A DNA stretch of 22,360 nucleotides, taken from CAZJDV01 sp964544865 (GTDB taxonomy: Bacteria; Chloroflexota; Dehalococcoidia; Lucifugimonadales; CAJWER01). Numbering within the stretch: the first letter of the stretch is position 1; each line of letters opens with the position of its first letter. Below are positions 1-8,017 of this stretch, piece by piece. Made by a program: the position numbers and the translations under genes. The stretch is taken from contig CAZJDV010000040.1 in assembly GCA_964544865.1 (NCBI GenBank), positions 1 to 22,360 of the forward strand. The letters are read 5' to 3'. The notes below the pieces were generated by a model. It made no database searches, had not been told where the DNA came from, and saw nothing but the letters and a program-made list of their open reading frames with translations.

Positions 1-32
1 GCGGGGGCTACGGCTGTGAGGAGGACGTGCAC

Positions 33-829
33 CTATTGGGGCACAGAAGTCTCGACGTGCAGAGCTCTGCCAAGAATTTCACATATTATCCCCATATCAG
101 AATCAGAGCTGTAGTTAACAGCGTCTGCAGGAGCTTCCAAAGCGATCAGTGTGTTAGATATTCGATAGCAATTTGACCTCTCGCCAAACGGAACGTCGTC
201 GCTAGAAAGTATGGAGATGAAAGCTTTGGCAGCACTAGCTATGTTCGACCTCTGGTGATTCGCCGCGGCCGAAGCGAAAGGTTCGAGCTCTGAACGGTAA
301 CTATCGATGAATTGTTGCACTGCGCACGGCGGAGGGGAGGCCTTCAAGCACTTCAATCCGTCAAGCCCATATGTGGCCAACTGGTTTTTCTGAGGCTCCC
401 AGTTCCGAAGAACGCACCCCACTTCGTCCGTAGAATACGACTCGGCAACGGACTCCCAGGAATGATCCAGGGCGCTCCACTCGATGAAATCCTGTAGCCT
501 GTCCAAGGTGTTCTGCTTATCACCGTCGAGCCCGAGCGACGCCAACAGTGACACCGTGCGACCTAACTTGCGTCCTTTCGGGAAATAGCTTGGCAGGCGT
601 TTCAACGCCTCTGAAACACTTTCGGATGACCTAATCAGATCTCGGAAGACAGCCGCGTCCTTGACTGTGTCTTTTTGTACTCGCCAAGCATTTGGCCAGA
701 TGTGCTTAATCGCCGATCATGCGTTTCACGGCGAATAGTATCGCGACGCATCTGGGGGCCTATGACGCGATCGATCTGTACCATTGTGTCAAGAAAAAGC
801 GGCCTCATTTCCGGAGGCGGTGCGTCCAT
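33..829 (-). pseudogene. PIN-like nuclease-fold protein, split by a frameshift
   Basis: Two overlapping minus-strand frames read as one protein of about 265 residues. The upstream frame (from ATG at 829) gives a PIN-type N-terminus, LFLDTMVQIDRVIG, then LSTSGQMLGEYKK. The downstream frame continues DTVKDAAVFRDLI and ends with ALEAPADAVNYSSDSDMGIIC, which resembles the last acidic motif of PIN domains. The frames join if one A is added to the five-A run (TTTTT on the plus strand, 672-676). The downstream frame has no ATG of its own near its start, so it is not a credible separate gene. PIN domains are metal-dependent RNases, often toxins; that role here is inference. The usual Asp in the third acidic position looks like Asn (SNCYRISN), so activity is doubtful even if the frame is restored. 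No Shine-Dalgarno is visible before 829. The region is visibly less GC-rich than its neighbours. No antitoxin is apparent. Confidence 0.55.
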
Positions 830-896
830 TTCAGATGTTTTACGCCAGCGGAGGTTGTGTTGCGCGGCTTCATCCAGAAGAGCAGCGCCCGCCCCC

Positions 897-1646
897 CTAG
901 TCGTCGGCCTTCCAGAATCGCTCCTCCTCCACGTTGAACCCCCGGGGAAGGAATCGCGCCTTGACGTCCTCGATCATCTCGGGATGGCCGCAGGCGTAGA
1001 CGATGGTGTCGTCGGACGTCAGTCCGAGCTCCTCGACGTAGCTCTCGACGATCTCGTTGACACGGCCTCCTCGGCCGGTCCAGGCGGAGTTGCGCTGCTC
1101 GGTGGGCCTGCTGACGGTGGGCACGTAGGCCAGCAGGTCCGGGTGCTCGTCGGCCAGCGCCGCAAGCTCGCCGTCGTAGACGAACTCGTCGTGGTAGCTG
1201 GCTCCCTGCAGGACGTAGAAGTGGTGCCCGTCGCCGTTATCATGCAGGTATTGGCGAATGATGCTGACGTAGGGCACCACGCCGGTGACCGTCGCCACGA
1301 ATAGCTGGTTGGGGAGGGCGGGCTTGAAAACGAACACCCCCTTGGCCCGCGGCCTGACCGTGACCGTATCGCCAACGCGTAGCTCCCAGAGCTTGGGCGT
1401 AAGGACCCCGTCCGGATACGGCACGAGCTCGAAGAACAGCTCCAAGGTCTCCTCGTGGGGCGCCGACACGATGGAGTAGGCGCGCTCTATGCCCTCTCTC
1501 CCAATGGTGCAGTACTGTCCGGGCTTGAATGTAAAACCTGGAGGCTTCTCGATCCACATGAGCCATAGGTCAGGGGTGATGTCCTGCCTTTCGAGGACCT
1601 TCGACTCGGCTAGTTTGACCGGGGTCCGGCGCCTGGGTGTCGTCAA
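897..1646 (-). CDS. fpr: Ferredoxin/flavodoxin-NADP+ reductase (Fpr type)
   Basis: This 249-residue protein has the length and motif order of bacterial Fpr-type ferredoxin-NADP+ reductases, cytosolic FAD enzymes that exchange electrons between NADP(H) and ferredoxin or flavodoxin. Visible motifs are RAYS at residues 55-58 (FAD isoalloxazine binding), TGVVPYVS near 121-128 (nicotinamide pyrophosphate loop, a variant of GTGxxP), SR at 179-180 (likely NADPH 2'-phosphate contact), ACGHPEM at 218-224, and a C-terminal aromatic FW at 244-245 where E. coli Fpr has its FAD-stacking aromatic. The start is TTG at 1646, supported by AGGAGGG eight or nine bases upstream. It follows the zinc-ribbon membrane gene after a 92-bp gap, so co-transcription is possible. 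Its proximity to the NuoEFG-like operon suggests a shared NAD(P)H/ferredoxin economy, but this is inference. Confidence 0.88.
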   Translation of the reverse strand: MTTPRRRTPVKLAESKVLERQDITPDLWLMWIEKPPGFTFKPGQYCTIGREGIERAYSIVSAPHEETLELFFELVPYPDGVLTPKLWELRVGDTVTVRPRAKGVFVFKPALPNQLFVATVTGVVPYVSIIRQYLHDNGDGHHFYVLQGASYHDEFVYDGELAALADEHPDLLAYVPTVSRPTEQRNSAWTGRGGRVNEIVESYVEELGLTSDDTIVYACGHPEMIEDVKARFLPRGFNVEEERFWKADD

Positions 1647-1654
1647 TATTTAAA

Positions 1655-1661
1655 CCCTCCT
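1655..1661 (-). promoter_or_regulatory. Shine-Dalgarno for the TTG start of fpr
   Basis: Read on the minus strand the bases are AGGAGGG, followed by an AT-rich spacer and TTG at 1646. This match decides a TTG start over later in-frame candidates. Confidence 0.65.
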
Positions 1662-1738
1662 GCAACCATGATCTCATATTTTGCGCGGCGCTGGAAAGGT
1701 GGCCGGATTCGCCCAGCGAAGAAAAAATACCACGACGG

Positions 1739-2569
1739 CTACACGCCAATTTCACTGGCCAGCCGGTTCATCGTGTAGTTCTCTTTCCTGACCCTCAAAT
1801 CGAAGTAGACAAGCGTCTTGCCAATCCAGATGATGGGTGCAGCGACAGCGCTCAAGCCGACTCCGGCGCAGCCCCCCAGAACCACGCTCGAATTGGCGAA
1901 CAAGCCCGTGATCAAAAGAGAGATGACGCTCAGCGCCAAGACAATAACGGTGTAAACCACCGCGATTCCAATGATTCGCCAGTAGCTCCCTCGGACCAGG
2001 TCGCGGCTCCGCCACAGAGCCGCCATGGGGCCTGTCTTTTCCACCATTATGCACTCGATGAAGAAGTACCAGACCACTATCAGATAAAAGAATAGAGGGA
2101 TGCCTACGATCGTGACAATCGCGCCGATTAGCGCGAGCCCAAAAGCCATATTGGACACGACGAGGGAGATGACTTTGAACCACGCCTTTCCGTAGCAGTC
2201 CGCCACGTCTATGGGCCGCTCCGTATACTGCAGCGCCACCGCGCGGACGGTGGCTGCGGCAGCCAGGAAATACAGCAGAAAGAAGATGGCGAAAACCGAC
2301 ACCTGGAACACCCAGGATTCCAACTCCGGCAGCAGGGAGAACACGAATAACGGAATCTGAGGTAACAGTGCTATGAGAACGAAGGAGCGAAAGTTTCGGC
2401 GGTAGACCGCGGAGGTTTCCTCCAGCAAGCCGCCGAGGTTGAGGGGCGCGAACTCGCGCCGCCGCTCCGTTCGTGGCGACAACTCTCCCTGTGGCCCTAG
2501 AGGTATCCCGCAAGAGGCGCAGAACCGGGCCTCATGGGGGTTGTTGCTGTTGCAGATGGGGCACTTCAC
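1739..2569 (-). CDS. Zinc-ribbon polytopic membrane protein
   Basis: The 276-residue product begins with a C4 zinc ribbon (C3, C6, C17, C20), then a charged linker (about 27-50), then roughly six hydrophobic segments near 62-81, 88-110, 131-153, 154-175, 197-222 and 229-255. The segment around 178-200 (EKTGPMAALWRSRDLVRGSYWRI, in part) resembles the amphipathic repeat of YciC/GPDPase-membrane-domain-like proteins, which have no settled biochemical role. The ribbon would face the cytoplasm. The start is GTG at 2569, fixed by a near-perfect Shine-Dalgarno. It is co-directional with fpr downstream. Upstream, 231 bp without a gene separates it from the redox operon, so it probably has its own promoter. 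Function is not assigned. Confidence 0.75.
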   Translation of the reverse strand: MKCPICNSNNPHEARFCASCGIPLGPQGELSPRTERRREFAPLNLGGLLEETSAVYRRNFRSFVLIALLPQIPLFVFSLLPELESWVFQVSVFAIFFLLYFLAAAATVRAVALQYTERPIDVADCYGKAWFKVISLVVSNMAFGLALIGAIVTIVGIPLFFYLIVVWYFFIECIMVEKTGPMAALWRSRDLVRGSYWRIIGIAVVYTVIVLALSVISLLITGLFANSSVVLGGCAGVGLSAVAAPIIWIGKTLVYFDLRVRKENYTMNRLASEIGV

Positions 2570-2572
2570 CGA

Positions 2573-2581
2573 ATCACCTCC
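2573..2581 (-). promoter_or_regulatory. Strong Shine-Dalgarno deciding a GTG start
   Basis: The minus-strand sequence is GGAGGTGAT, nearly a full complement of the 16S rRNA 3' end. It sits three bases before GTG at 2569, with a 7-base spacing measured from GGAGG. Confidence 0.75.
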
Positions 2582-2800
2582 AGTCGGGGAGGCTCACCGG
2601 CAAGATGGCGGAGAGCGCGGAGGGATATACGCATGGAAGTGGTGACGCCGCATTTCGGCGACGTGCGCGCGACCGGTGTCGGCGCTAGCCACGGAGGCAT
2701 CAGGCGCACAGCGCCCGGGGCGGGCAACAAAAGCATTTGGCCGGGTCCCTGAACATCGGATCTACCTGCTCAGCGACCTCTACGGTGATTCCTTGAGCTC

Positions 2801-5545
2801 TCAGTCGGCCGCCTCCTCGGCCACCTTCTCCACGCGTACAGGCACGAGCGGGAGGCCCTCGACCTTCAGCATCGGATCGGGCTCGCTAGATGCGTCCAAC
2901 TCGGATATTAGCTGGCCCAACAGGGCGGTCGTCGCTATCAACCCTCTGTGAGGGCTGGAGAGTTGCACGACGCCACGCACGCTGTTGCCCGCGGAGACGA
3001 CCTCCACCCAGTCCCCCGCTTCGACGCCAATGGTGCTGGCATCGTCCTCGTGCAGTTCCAAGACCTCGTGCCTGCGAATCTCGTTGTGCTTGCCGGTCTT
3101 GCCGATCTCCATCGTGCGGTCCGACTGGTGGAGCACGCGGCCCCTGGCAAGGAGGTAGGGGTAGTCCACGTCGTTGTGGGGATGGTGAGCGGCCAGTGAC
3201 ATGCTGACAAGGTTCGCCTTGTGGGCGTTGTCGCCGCCGGCATACAGGAAAGGCGTGTCCGCCATGTCCGCGGTCAGGCACGGCCATTGCAGCCCGCCGG
3301 ACCGGAGTCTCTCGTAGGTTATCCCGCCGTAGTTTATCACCAGGCCGGTTATCTCGTCGAACACGCTCTCCGCGTCGTCGTGGTCGAAGCCTTCGGCTCC
3401 CATTCGCCTGGCGATCCGGCTGATAATCCGCCAGTCTGCGTCCTCCTCGTCCTTTGGAGCGAGCGCCGGCCGTAGTAGCTGCGCCCTGCGCTCCAGGTTG
3501 GTGTATGTTCCGTTCACTTCGGCAAACGTGGCCGAGGGCAAGACCACGTCGGCGATCTCGGTCAGATCGTCGGCGAACGCGCCCTGGACAACCAAGAATT
3601 CCAGACCCTTAGCCACCTCCACGAAGTCCGCGAGCTCGCCGTTGGCGAAGTCGCGAGGGTCGCCGAATACGATAATGGCCTTGACGCGGCCCTCCCGGAC
3701 CGCGGGCGCGATTTCCTTGAGGGATAGCCCATCGCCCTCGGGAAGCTCTACCCCCCACGCCTTTTCAAGCTGTCTCCGGCCGCCAGGCAGATAGTCCGGC
3801 ACGCATCCGACGTCCCGTGCACCCTGCTCGTTCGCCCCCGAAAAGAGTGGGTAAATGCCAGCGGAGGGCTTGCCGACGTTTCCGGTGACCAGGGCGAGGT
3901 TCACGATGGCCCTGACGCACGCGTCCCGGAGCTCTGGCGCCAGCGTCTCCAATGCGTACAGGAACGCGCACGGGCTGCTGGCGGCGAGAAGCCGCGCCGC
4001 CTTTTGAATATCTTCTTCGGGGATGGCCGTCAAGGCGGAGACCTTGATGAGGTCGAACTCCCACAGGCTGTCCCTCAGGCCCTTGAAGTTCTCGCAGCGA
4101 TCAGCTACGAAATCATGGTCGTCAATCGACTCGTCGACGATCACCCGGACCATTCCGCCGATGAGCGCGGCCTCCGTGCCCGGCACGGGCCGAAGCCATA
4201 TTGAAGCGTATCGCGTCAATTCGGTCTCCCGTGGATCGATGACGATGAGAGACGCGCCTCCCTTTACGGCCATCTTGATCGGCACGGCCGCGACGTTCTG
4301 CTCCTCGGTGATGTTGCTGGAAACCAGTAGGAAGCACTTGGAGTGCTCCAGCTCCCAGATGGAATTGGTGCCCGCCGGTACCCCCAGCATGTCGCCGAGG
4401 GGCGGAAATAGCTCCGGCCGCGTATTCGAGGACACGTTGACATTGTTCGTCCCCATGACGGCGCGGGCAAACTTCTGCGCGATGTAGGCGTCCTCGTTGG
4501 TGCCACGGGGCGAGGTGAGGATGGCGAACGCGTCGCCCTTGTACTGCGGCAAGCGCTCCGCCACGAGATCCAGCGCCGTCGCGGACGAGGCCTCCTCCAG
4601 CGCGCCATCGACCCTGACGAGGGGCTTTCGGAGTCGTCCCTTGTTGTTCACGAACTCCAGACCGAACTTGCCCTTGAAGCATGCCTGGCCCCGGTTGGCG
4701 TCTGCATGGTGGTCCGGGATGGCCCTTATCAGCCGGTCCCGCTTGTCCACCCCCAGGTTCAACTGGCACCCGACCGGGCAGTGAGGACAGATGGTGGTGG
4801 TGGTGGTGACGGCCTTGTCCCACTTGTGATCGCGCTCCACCAACGCGCCGGTTGGGCACACGTCGATGCATGCGCCGCAAAACTCGCAGCCGGCCTCCAG
4901 TAGAGAAGTGCCGTGGGAGGTGCCGATCAACGTGCGGCCGGCCCGATCGGCCAGTGTAAGCGCATTGTCGCCCCTGACCTCGTCGCAGACGCGGACGCAT
5001 CGGGCGCACACGATGCAAAGGTTCATGTCCATTTCCCACATCGGGTCGGCGACTTGCAGCGGGAGGTGGCGGTTGTTGTAGGTCAACGAGGTATCCAGGT
5101 CCATCTCCAGATACCGCACCGTGTCCTTGAGCTCGCACCGCTCGTTCTCGGGACAGGTGATGCAGCGGTCGTAGACAGATACGTGCCGGAGGCAGATGTC
5201 GCCGGGGCCGCACAGGTCGACGCGATGGCAGTTTAGGCATCCGTGGGGGTGCTCGGAGATCAGCAGGTCCATGATCCCCTTGCGCAGCTCCGTCGTGTCA
5301 CTCGAGTTGGTGCTAACCACCATTCCGTCGGCCACCGACACGGTGCAGGAGGCCTGCGCCCCGGGCGGCCCGCCCTCGTCGAACTTCACGACGCACATCC
5401 GGCAGGCGCCGTAGGGCTTCATGCCCGGATAGTAGCAGAGGTAGGGTATGTACATGCCGGCGTCCATTGCCGCCTGAAGCACGTTGGTGCCCGGCTTGGC
5501 CTTGACCTCGACGCCGTCTATGGTCAGGGTTATTTCGTCTGGCAT
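2801..5545 (-). CDS. NuoG/FdhA-like molybdopterin-fold iron-sulfur subunit
   Basis: This 914-residue protein has the domain order of NAD-dependent formate dehydrogenase alpha subunits and NuoG. An N-terminal [2Fe-2S] domain has C37, C48, C51 and C67. A His-Cys cluster follows (H99, C103, C106, C112), then a second C-x2-C-x5-C set (C128, C131, C137). Two [4Fe-4S] motifs lie at C177/180/183/187 and C220/223/226/230. The molybdopterin-fold cluster is C253, C256, C260, C289, and a molybdopterin-dinucleotide-binding C-terminal domain spans roughly 785-905. Where formate dehydrogenases have Cys or Sec after GTNN, this protein reads GTNNVNVSSNTR (365-376), so Ser372 replaces the ligand. Formate oxidation is therefore doubtful. 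The ATG start at 5545 has GGAG seven bases upstream. It is the last gene of the NuoE-NuoF-NuoG-like operon. It could be annotated as formate dehydrogenase alpha or as NuoG; the sequence does not settle which. Confidence 0.85.
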   Translation of the reverse strand: MPDEITLTIDGVEVKAKPGTNVLQAAMDAGMYIPYLCYYPGMKPYGACRMCVVKFDEGGPPGAQASCTVSVADGMVVSTNSSDTTELRKGIMDLLISEHPHGCLNCHRVDLCGPGDICLRHVSVYDRCITCPENERCELKDTVRYLEMDLDTSLTYNNRHLPLQVADPMWEMDMNLCIVCARCVRVCDEVRGDNALTLADRAGRTLIGTSHGTSLLEAGCEFCGACIDVCPTGALVERDHKWDKAVTTTTTICPHCPVGCQLNLGVDKRDRLIRAIPDHHADANRGQACFKGKFGLEFVNNKGRLRKPLVRVDGALEEASSATALDLVAERLPQYKGDAFAILTSPRGTNEDAYIAQKFARAVMGTNNVNVSSNTRPELFPPLGDMLGVPAGTNSIWELEHSKCFLLVSSNITEEQNVAAVPIKMAVKGGASLIVIDPRETELTRYASIWLRPVPGTEAALIGGMVRVIVDESIDDHDFVADRCENFKGLRDSLWEFDLIKVSALTAIPEEDIQKAARLLAASSPCAFLYALETLAPELRDACVRAIVNLALVTGNVGKPSAGIYPLFSGANEQGARDVGCVPDYLPGGRRQLEKAWGVELPEGDGLSLKEIAPAVREGRVKAIIVFGDPRDFANGELADFVEVAKGLEFLVVQGAFADDLTEIADVVLPSATFAEVNGTYTNLERRAQLLRPALAPKDEEDADWRIISRIARRMGAEGFDHDDAESVFDEITGLVINYGGITYERLRSGGLQWPCLTADMADTPFLYAGGDNAHKANLVSMSLAAHHPHNDVDYPYLLARGRVLHQSDRTMEIGKTGKHNEIRRHEVLELHEDDASTIGVEAGDWVEVVSAGNSVRGVVQLSSPHRGLIATTALLGQLISELDASSEPDPMLKVEGLPLVPVRVEKVAEEAAD

Positions 5546-5612
5546 ATGGGTCTCCGTTAGTGGTCGGACCCGGCCACCGGCGCCCTGTGGACGAGGGGTG
5601 GCCGGCGTGGGG

Positions 5613-7367
5613 CTACGCTATCTGCAGAGGGACCTGCCCCGGCTTGAACTCCTGTCCGAACGGGCGTGTGTTCCCCGGGGCCAGCATCGGCCGGTCGCAG
5701 CTTCCGGTCGGGCACCGCTTTTCCTCCAGGTGGACGCGAAAGTCCTCGGCGAAGTTCTCAATCGCCGACCTGATCGGATTGACGCCGAGTTGGCCGTGGA
5801 AGCATAGCGAGCCCGCCTCCATGGTGTTGCCGACCGACTCTATCAATTCCATGTCGCCCTCGCGGGCCTCGCAGCGAGATATCCGCTCGACGAAGTCCAA
5901 TAGCTGCGTCATTCCAAGCCTGCACGGGAAGCACTTGCCACAGGACTCGTACTGGCAGAAGGCGACGAGCACACGGGCGAGATCGACGGCGCAGCTATCT
6001 TCGTCCGCGACGATGACGCCGCCCGAGCCCAGCATCGCGTTGGCGGCCTTCATCGAGTCGAAGTCGAGGGAGTGCTCCAGGCTGTCGGCGCCGAGGATGT
6101 GCCCGAGTGGGCCGCCGAGCTGCACGATCTTGAGCTTTTTGCCATCGGGCACGCCGCCGCCCAACTCCTCGATGGCGACGCGGAGCGGCATCCCCATGGG
6201 GACCTCGTACATCCCCGGACACCTAACGTCGCCGCTGAGGCAGAGTATCACCGTGCCGGTGCACTTCTCAACCCCTATCGTGCTGAACCACGTCCCGCCA
6301 TTGGCGACTATCTCCGGGGCATAGGCCAGACTTTTGACGTTGTTGATGGTGCTGGGCTTGCCCCAGACTCCGAACGCCGCCGGAAACGGCGGCTTGATGC
6401 GCGGCATGGCGCGTTTGCCCTCGATGGACTCCATGAGGGCGGTCTCCTCGCCGGCGACGTACGACTCGCCGGTAAGTGAGACCTCGATGTCGAAGCTGAA
6501 TTCTGAGTCGAGGATGTTGCTGCCGAGCAGGCCGGCCTCGTACGCCTGTTCTATGGCCTTCATGGTCCGGTCTATGGGTCCGTCGTGGCCGTGCCGGATG
6601 AAGACGATGCCGTTGGTGGCACCGGTGGCGTACCCGGCCAGGGTCATCCCCTCCAATAGGGTGCACGGGTCGCCCTCCAGGATCCCCTTGTCGTTGTAGG
6701 CGCCCGGATCGCCCTCCTCGCAGTTGCACAGGATGTACTTCGGCGGGCCGGGAGAGCGGACCATGAAGCTCCACTTCAGGCCGGTGGGAAAGCCGGCGCC
6801 GCCCCGGCCTCGCAGCCCTGAGTCCTTCATTTCCGTGATCACGTCATCTGGCTTCATCCCAAAAATGGCCTTGTTGAGGCCGGCATAGCCGCCGGAGGCG
6901 ATGTACTGGTAGATGTCGTCGGGGGCGATGTGGCCCGAGTTGCGCAAGGCTATGCGCTCCTGCAGATTCATCGACGGCATGGATTCGATGTCGGTGAGGC
7001 CGTCGAACGCGGTGGCGCCTAGATATCCCAGCGCCTTGCCGGCCGGCAGCTCGCCGTCGGCTAGGTAGCCGCTCAGCAGCCCTGGTACGTCCTCGGGGGT
7101 CACGTTCTTGAAAAAGACTCTCGGCCCGCCCGGTTTGAGTATGTCCACCAGCGGCTCGGCGTAGCACAGGCCCAGGCAGCCCACCTCGCTCAAGTTGGCG
7201 TCCAGCCCCAGGCTGGAGAGCCCGGCCTTCAGCGCCTCGACGACATCCACGGCGCCGGCCGCCTCCCCGCACAGCCCCGTACCGACCCTGATCCAGGGCT
7301 TGTCGCCGGCGACAAGCTCTTGCCACCGCTCGTCCGCCCTTGTTTTCAACTCCCTGTAATCGGACAT
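5613..7367 (-). CDS. nuoF: NADH-binding flavoprotein, NuoF/HndC/HoxF type
   Basis: The 584-residue subunit would bind FMN and NADH and pass electrons into the iron-sulfur chain. An N-terminal thioredoxin-like [2Fe-2S] domain, as in HndC and HoxF but not in E. coli NuoF, shows C33, C64 and C68 (GCLGLC). Only three cysteines are evident there. The FMN/NADH core has GRGGAGFPTGLKW at 187-199 and NCEEGDPGA near 215-223. The C-terminal [4Fe-4S] motif is SCGKCFPCR at 475-483, with the fourth ligand C522. A short extra tail holds C552 and C557 (RCPTGSC). ATG at 7367 follows GAAGG. The gene lies 50 bp after nuoE and 67 bp before the large subunit, all on one strand, which indicates an operon. It is likely the diaphorase subunit of a soluble complex. 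Confidence 0.92.
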   Translation of the reverse strand: MSDYRELKTRADERWQELVAGDKPWIRVGTGLCGEAAGAVDVVEALKAGLSSLGLDANLSEVGCLGLCYAEPLVDILKPGGPRVFFKNVTPEDVPGLLSGYLADGELPAGKALGYLGATAFDGLTDIESMPSMNLQERIALRNSGHIAPDDIYQYIASGGYAGLNKAIFGMKPDDVITEMKDSGLRGRGGAGFPTGLKWSFMVRSPGPPKYILCNCEEGDPGAYNDKGILEGDPCTLLEGMTLAGYATGATNGIVFIRHGHDGPIDRTMKAIEQAYEAGLLGSNILDSEFSFDIEVSLTGESYVAGEETALMESIEGKRAMPRIKPPFPAAFGVWGKPSTINNVKSLAYAPEIVANGGTWFSTIGVEKCTGTVILCLSGDVRCPGMYEVPMGMPLRVAIEELGGGVPDGKKLKIVQLGGPLGHILGADSLEHSLDFDSMKAANAMLGSGGVIVADEDSCAVDLARVLVAFCQYESCGKCFPCRLGMTQLLDFVERISRCEAREGDMELIESVGNTMEAGSLCFHGQLGVNPIRSAIENFAEDFRVHLEEKRCPTGSCDRPMLAPGNTRPFGQEFKPGQVPLQIA

Positions 7368-7417
7368 CTCTGGTTGACCTTCTGGGTGTATCTAGCGAAT
7401 CGTCGCGGGGACGGGCG

Positions 7418-7900
7418 TCAGCCGGCGCCATCCCCGAGGCGCGCGATCTGTTCTTGCACGGTCTCGGGCGTGGTCCTGCCGTGCAGCCGATGGTCGATGC
7501 CTATGACCGGCGCCTGCGAGCAGGCGCCCAGGCAGGTGTTGTACTTAAGAGTGACGTTTCCATCCGCGGTGTCTCCCTCGCCGGAGAGGCCAAGGTCTTC
7601 CATGCACTGCTGCATGATGCCCGTGGCGCCCCGGATGTGGCAGGTGGGGCCCCAGCATACCTCAACGACGTGCTCGGCGGGGGGGACGAAGCGAAAGTTG
7701 GGGTAGAAGGATGCCACGCCCCAGACGTCGTTGATGCTCACTTCGGTAAAGGCCGCGACCTCTTCAATGGCCTCGTCGGGGAGGTAGCCCAAGTCGTCGT
7801 GGGCGGCGAGAAGCGAGGAAAGGACTGTCACGCTAGGCTGTTTCTGGGAGGCCAGAGCGCTCCGAATCCGTTCTGTCGTCGGCTCGTCAGCCACAGTCAA
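7418..7900 (-). CDS. nuoE: NuoE-type [2Fe-2S] subunit
   Basis: The 160-residue protein has normal NuoE length and all four [2Fe-2S] ligands: C82 and C87 in CWGPTC, C123 and C127 in NTCLGAC. The N-terminal helical part includes GYLPDEAIEEVA and the conserved VWGVASFYPNF (59-69), typical of the family. It transfers electrons from the FMN subunit and acts with the NuoF-like protein encoded next. The start is taken as TTG at 7900, with GAGG eight bases upstream; GTG two codons later is an alternative. It is the first gene of the operon. The 117 bp upstream contain the AT-rich segment most likely to hold the promoter (a TATTAT-like box on the minus strand around 7937-7942), but no convincing -35 element is visible. 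Confidence 0.92.
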   Translation of the reverse strand: MTVADEPTTERIRSALASQKQPSVTVLSSLLAAHDDLGYLPDEAIEEVAAFTEVSINDVWGVASFYPNFRFVPPAEHVVEVCWGPTCHIRGATGIMQQCMEDLGLSGEGDTADGNVTLKYNTCLGACSQAPVIGIDHRLHGRTTPETVQEQIARLGDGAG

Positions 7901-7908
7901 CGGCGCAG

Positions 7909-7912
7909 CCTC
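7909..7912 (-). promoter_or_regulatory. Shine-Dalgarno for the TTG start of nuoE
   Basis: GAGG on the minus strand, eight bases before TTG at 7900, favours that start over the in-frame GTG two codons further in. Confidence 0.45.
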
Positions 7913-8017
7913 GATCCTTAGTTAAATCCGTCACAATAATAGCACAGTGTCTACGGGGCCAACAAGCGATTGAGACAGCGGTCTCGCGTGCGCGGCGGTA
8001 GGCGCCGACGGGGCGAA

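Noticed and set aside
675..1304. Long plus-strand open frame over fpr
   Set aside because: It is antisense to a clear Fpr reading frame and has no motifs; high GC keeps opposite frames open.
1722..1727. T-run on the minus strand after the zinc-ribbon membrane gene as a terminator
   Set aside because: I could not find a matching inverted repeat before it.
2570..2800. Short plus-strand open frames between the membrane gene and the redox operon
   Set aside because: They overlap each other, have no motifs, and are best read as intergenic sequence.
4122..5240. Second minus-strand frame of 372 codons inside the large redox subunit
   Set aside because: It is an arginine- and proline-rich shadow of the conserved frame with no recognisable domain.
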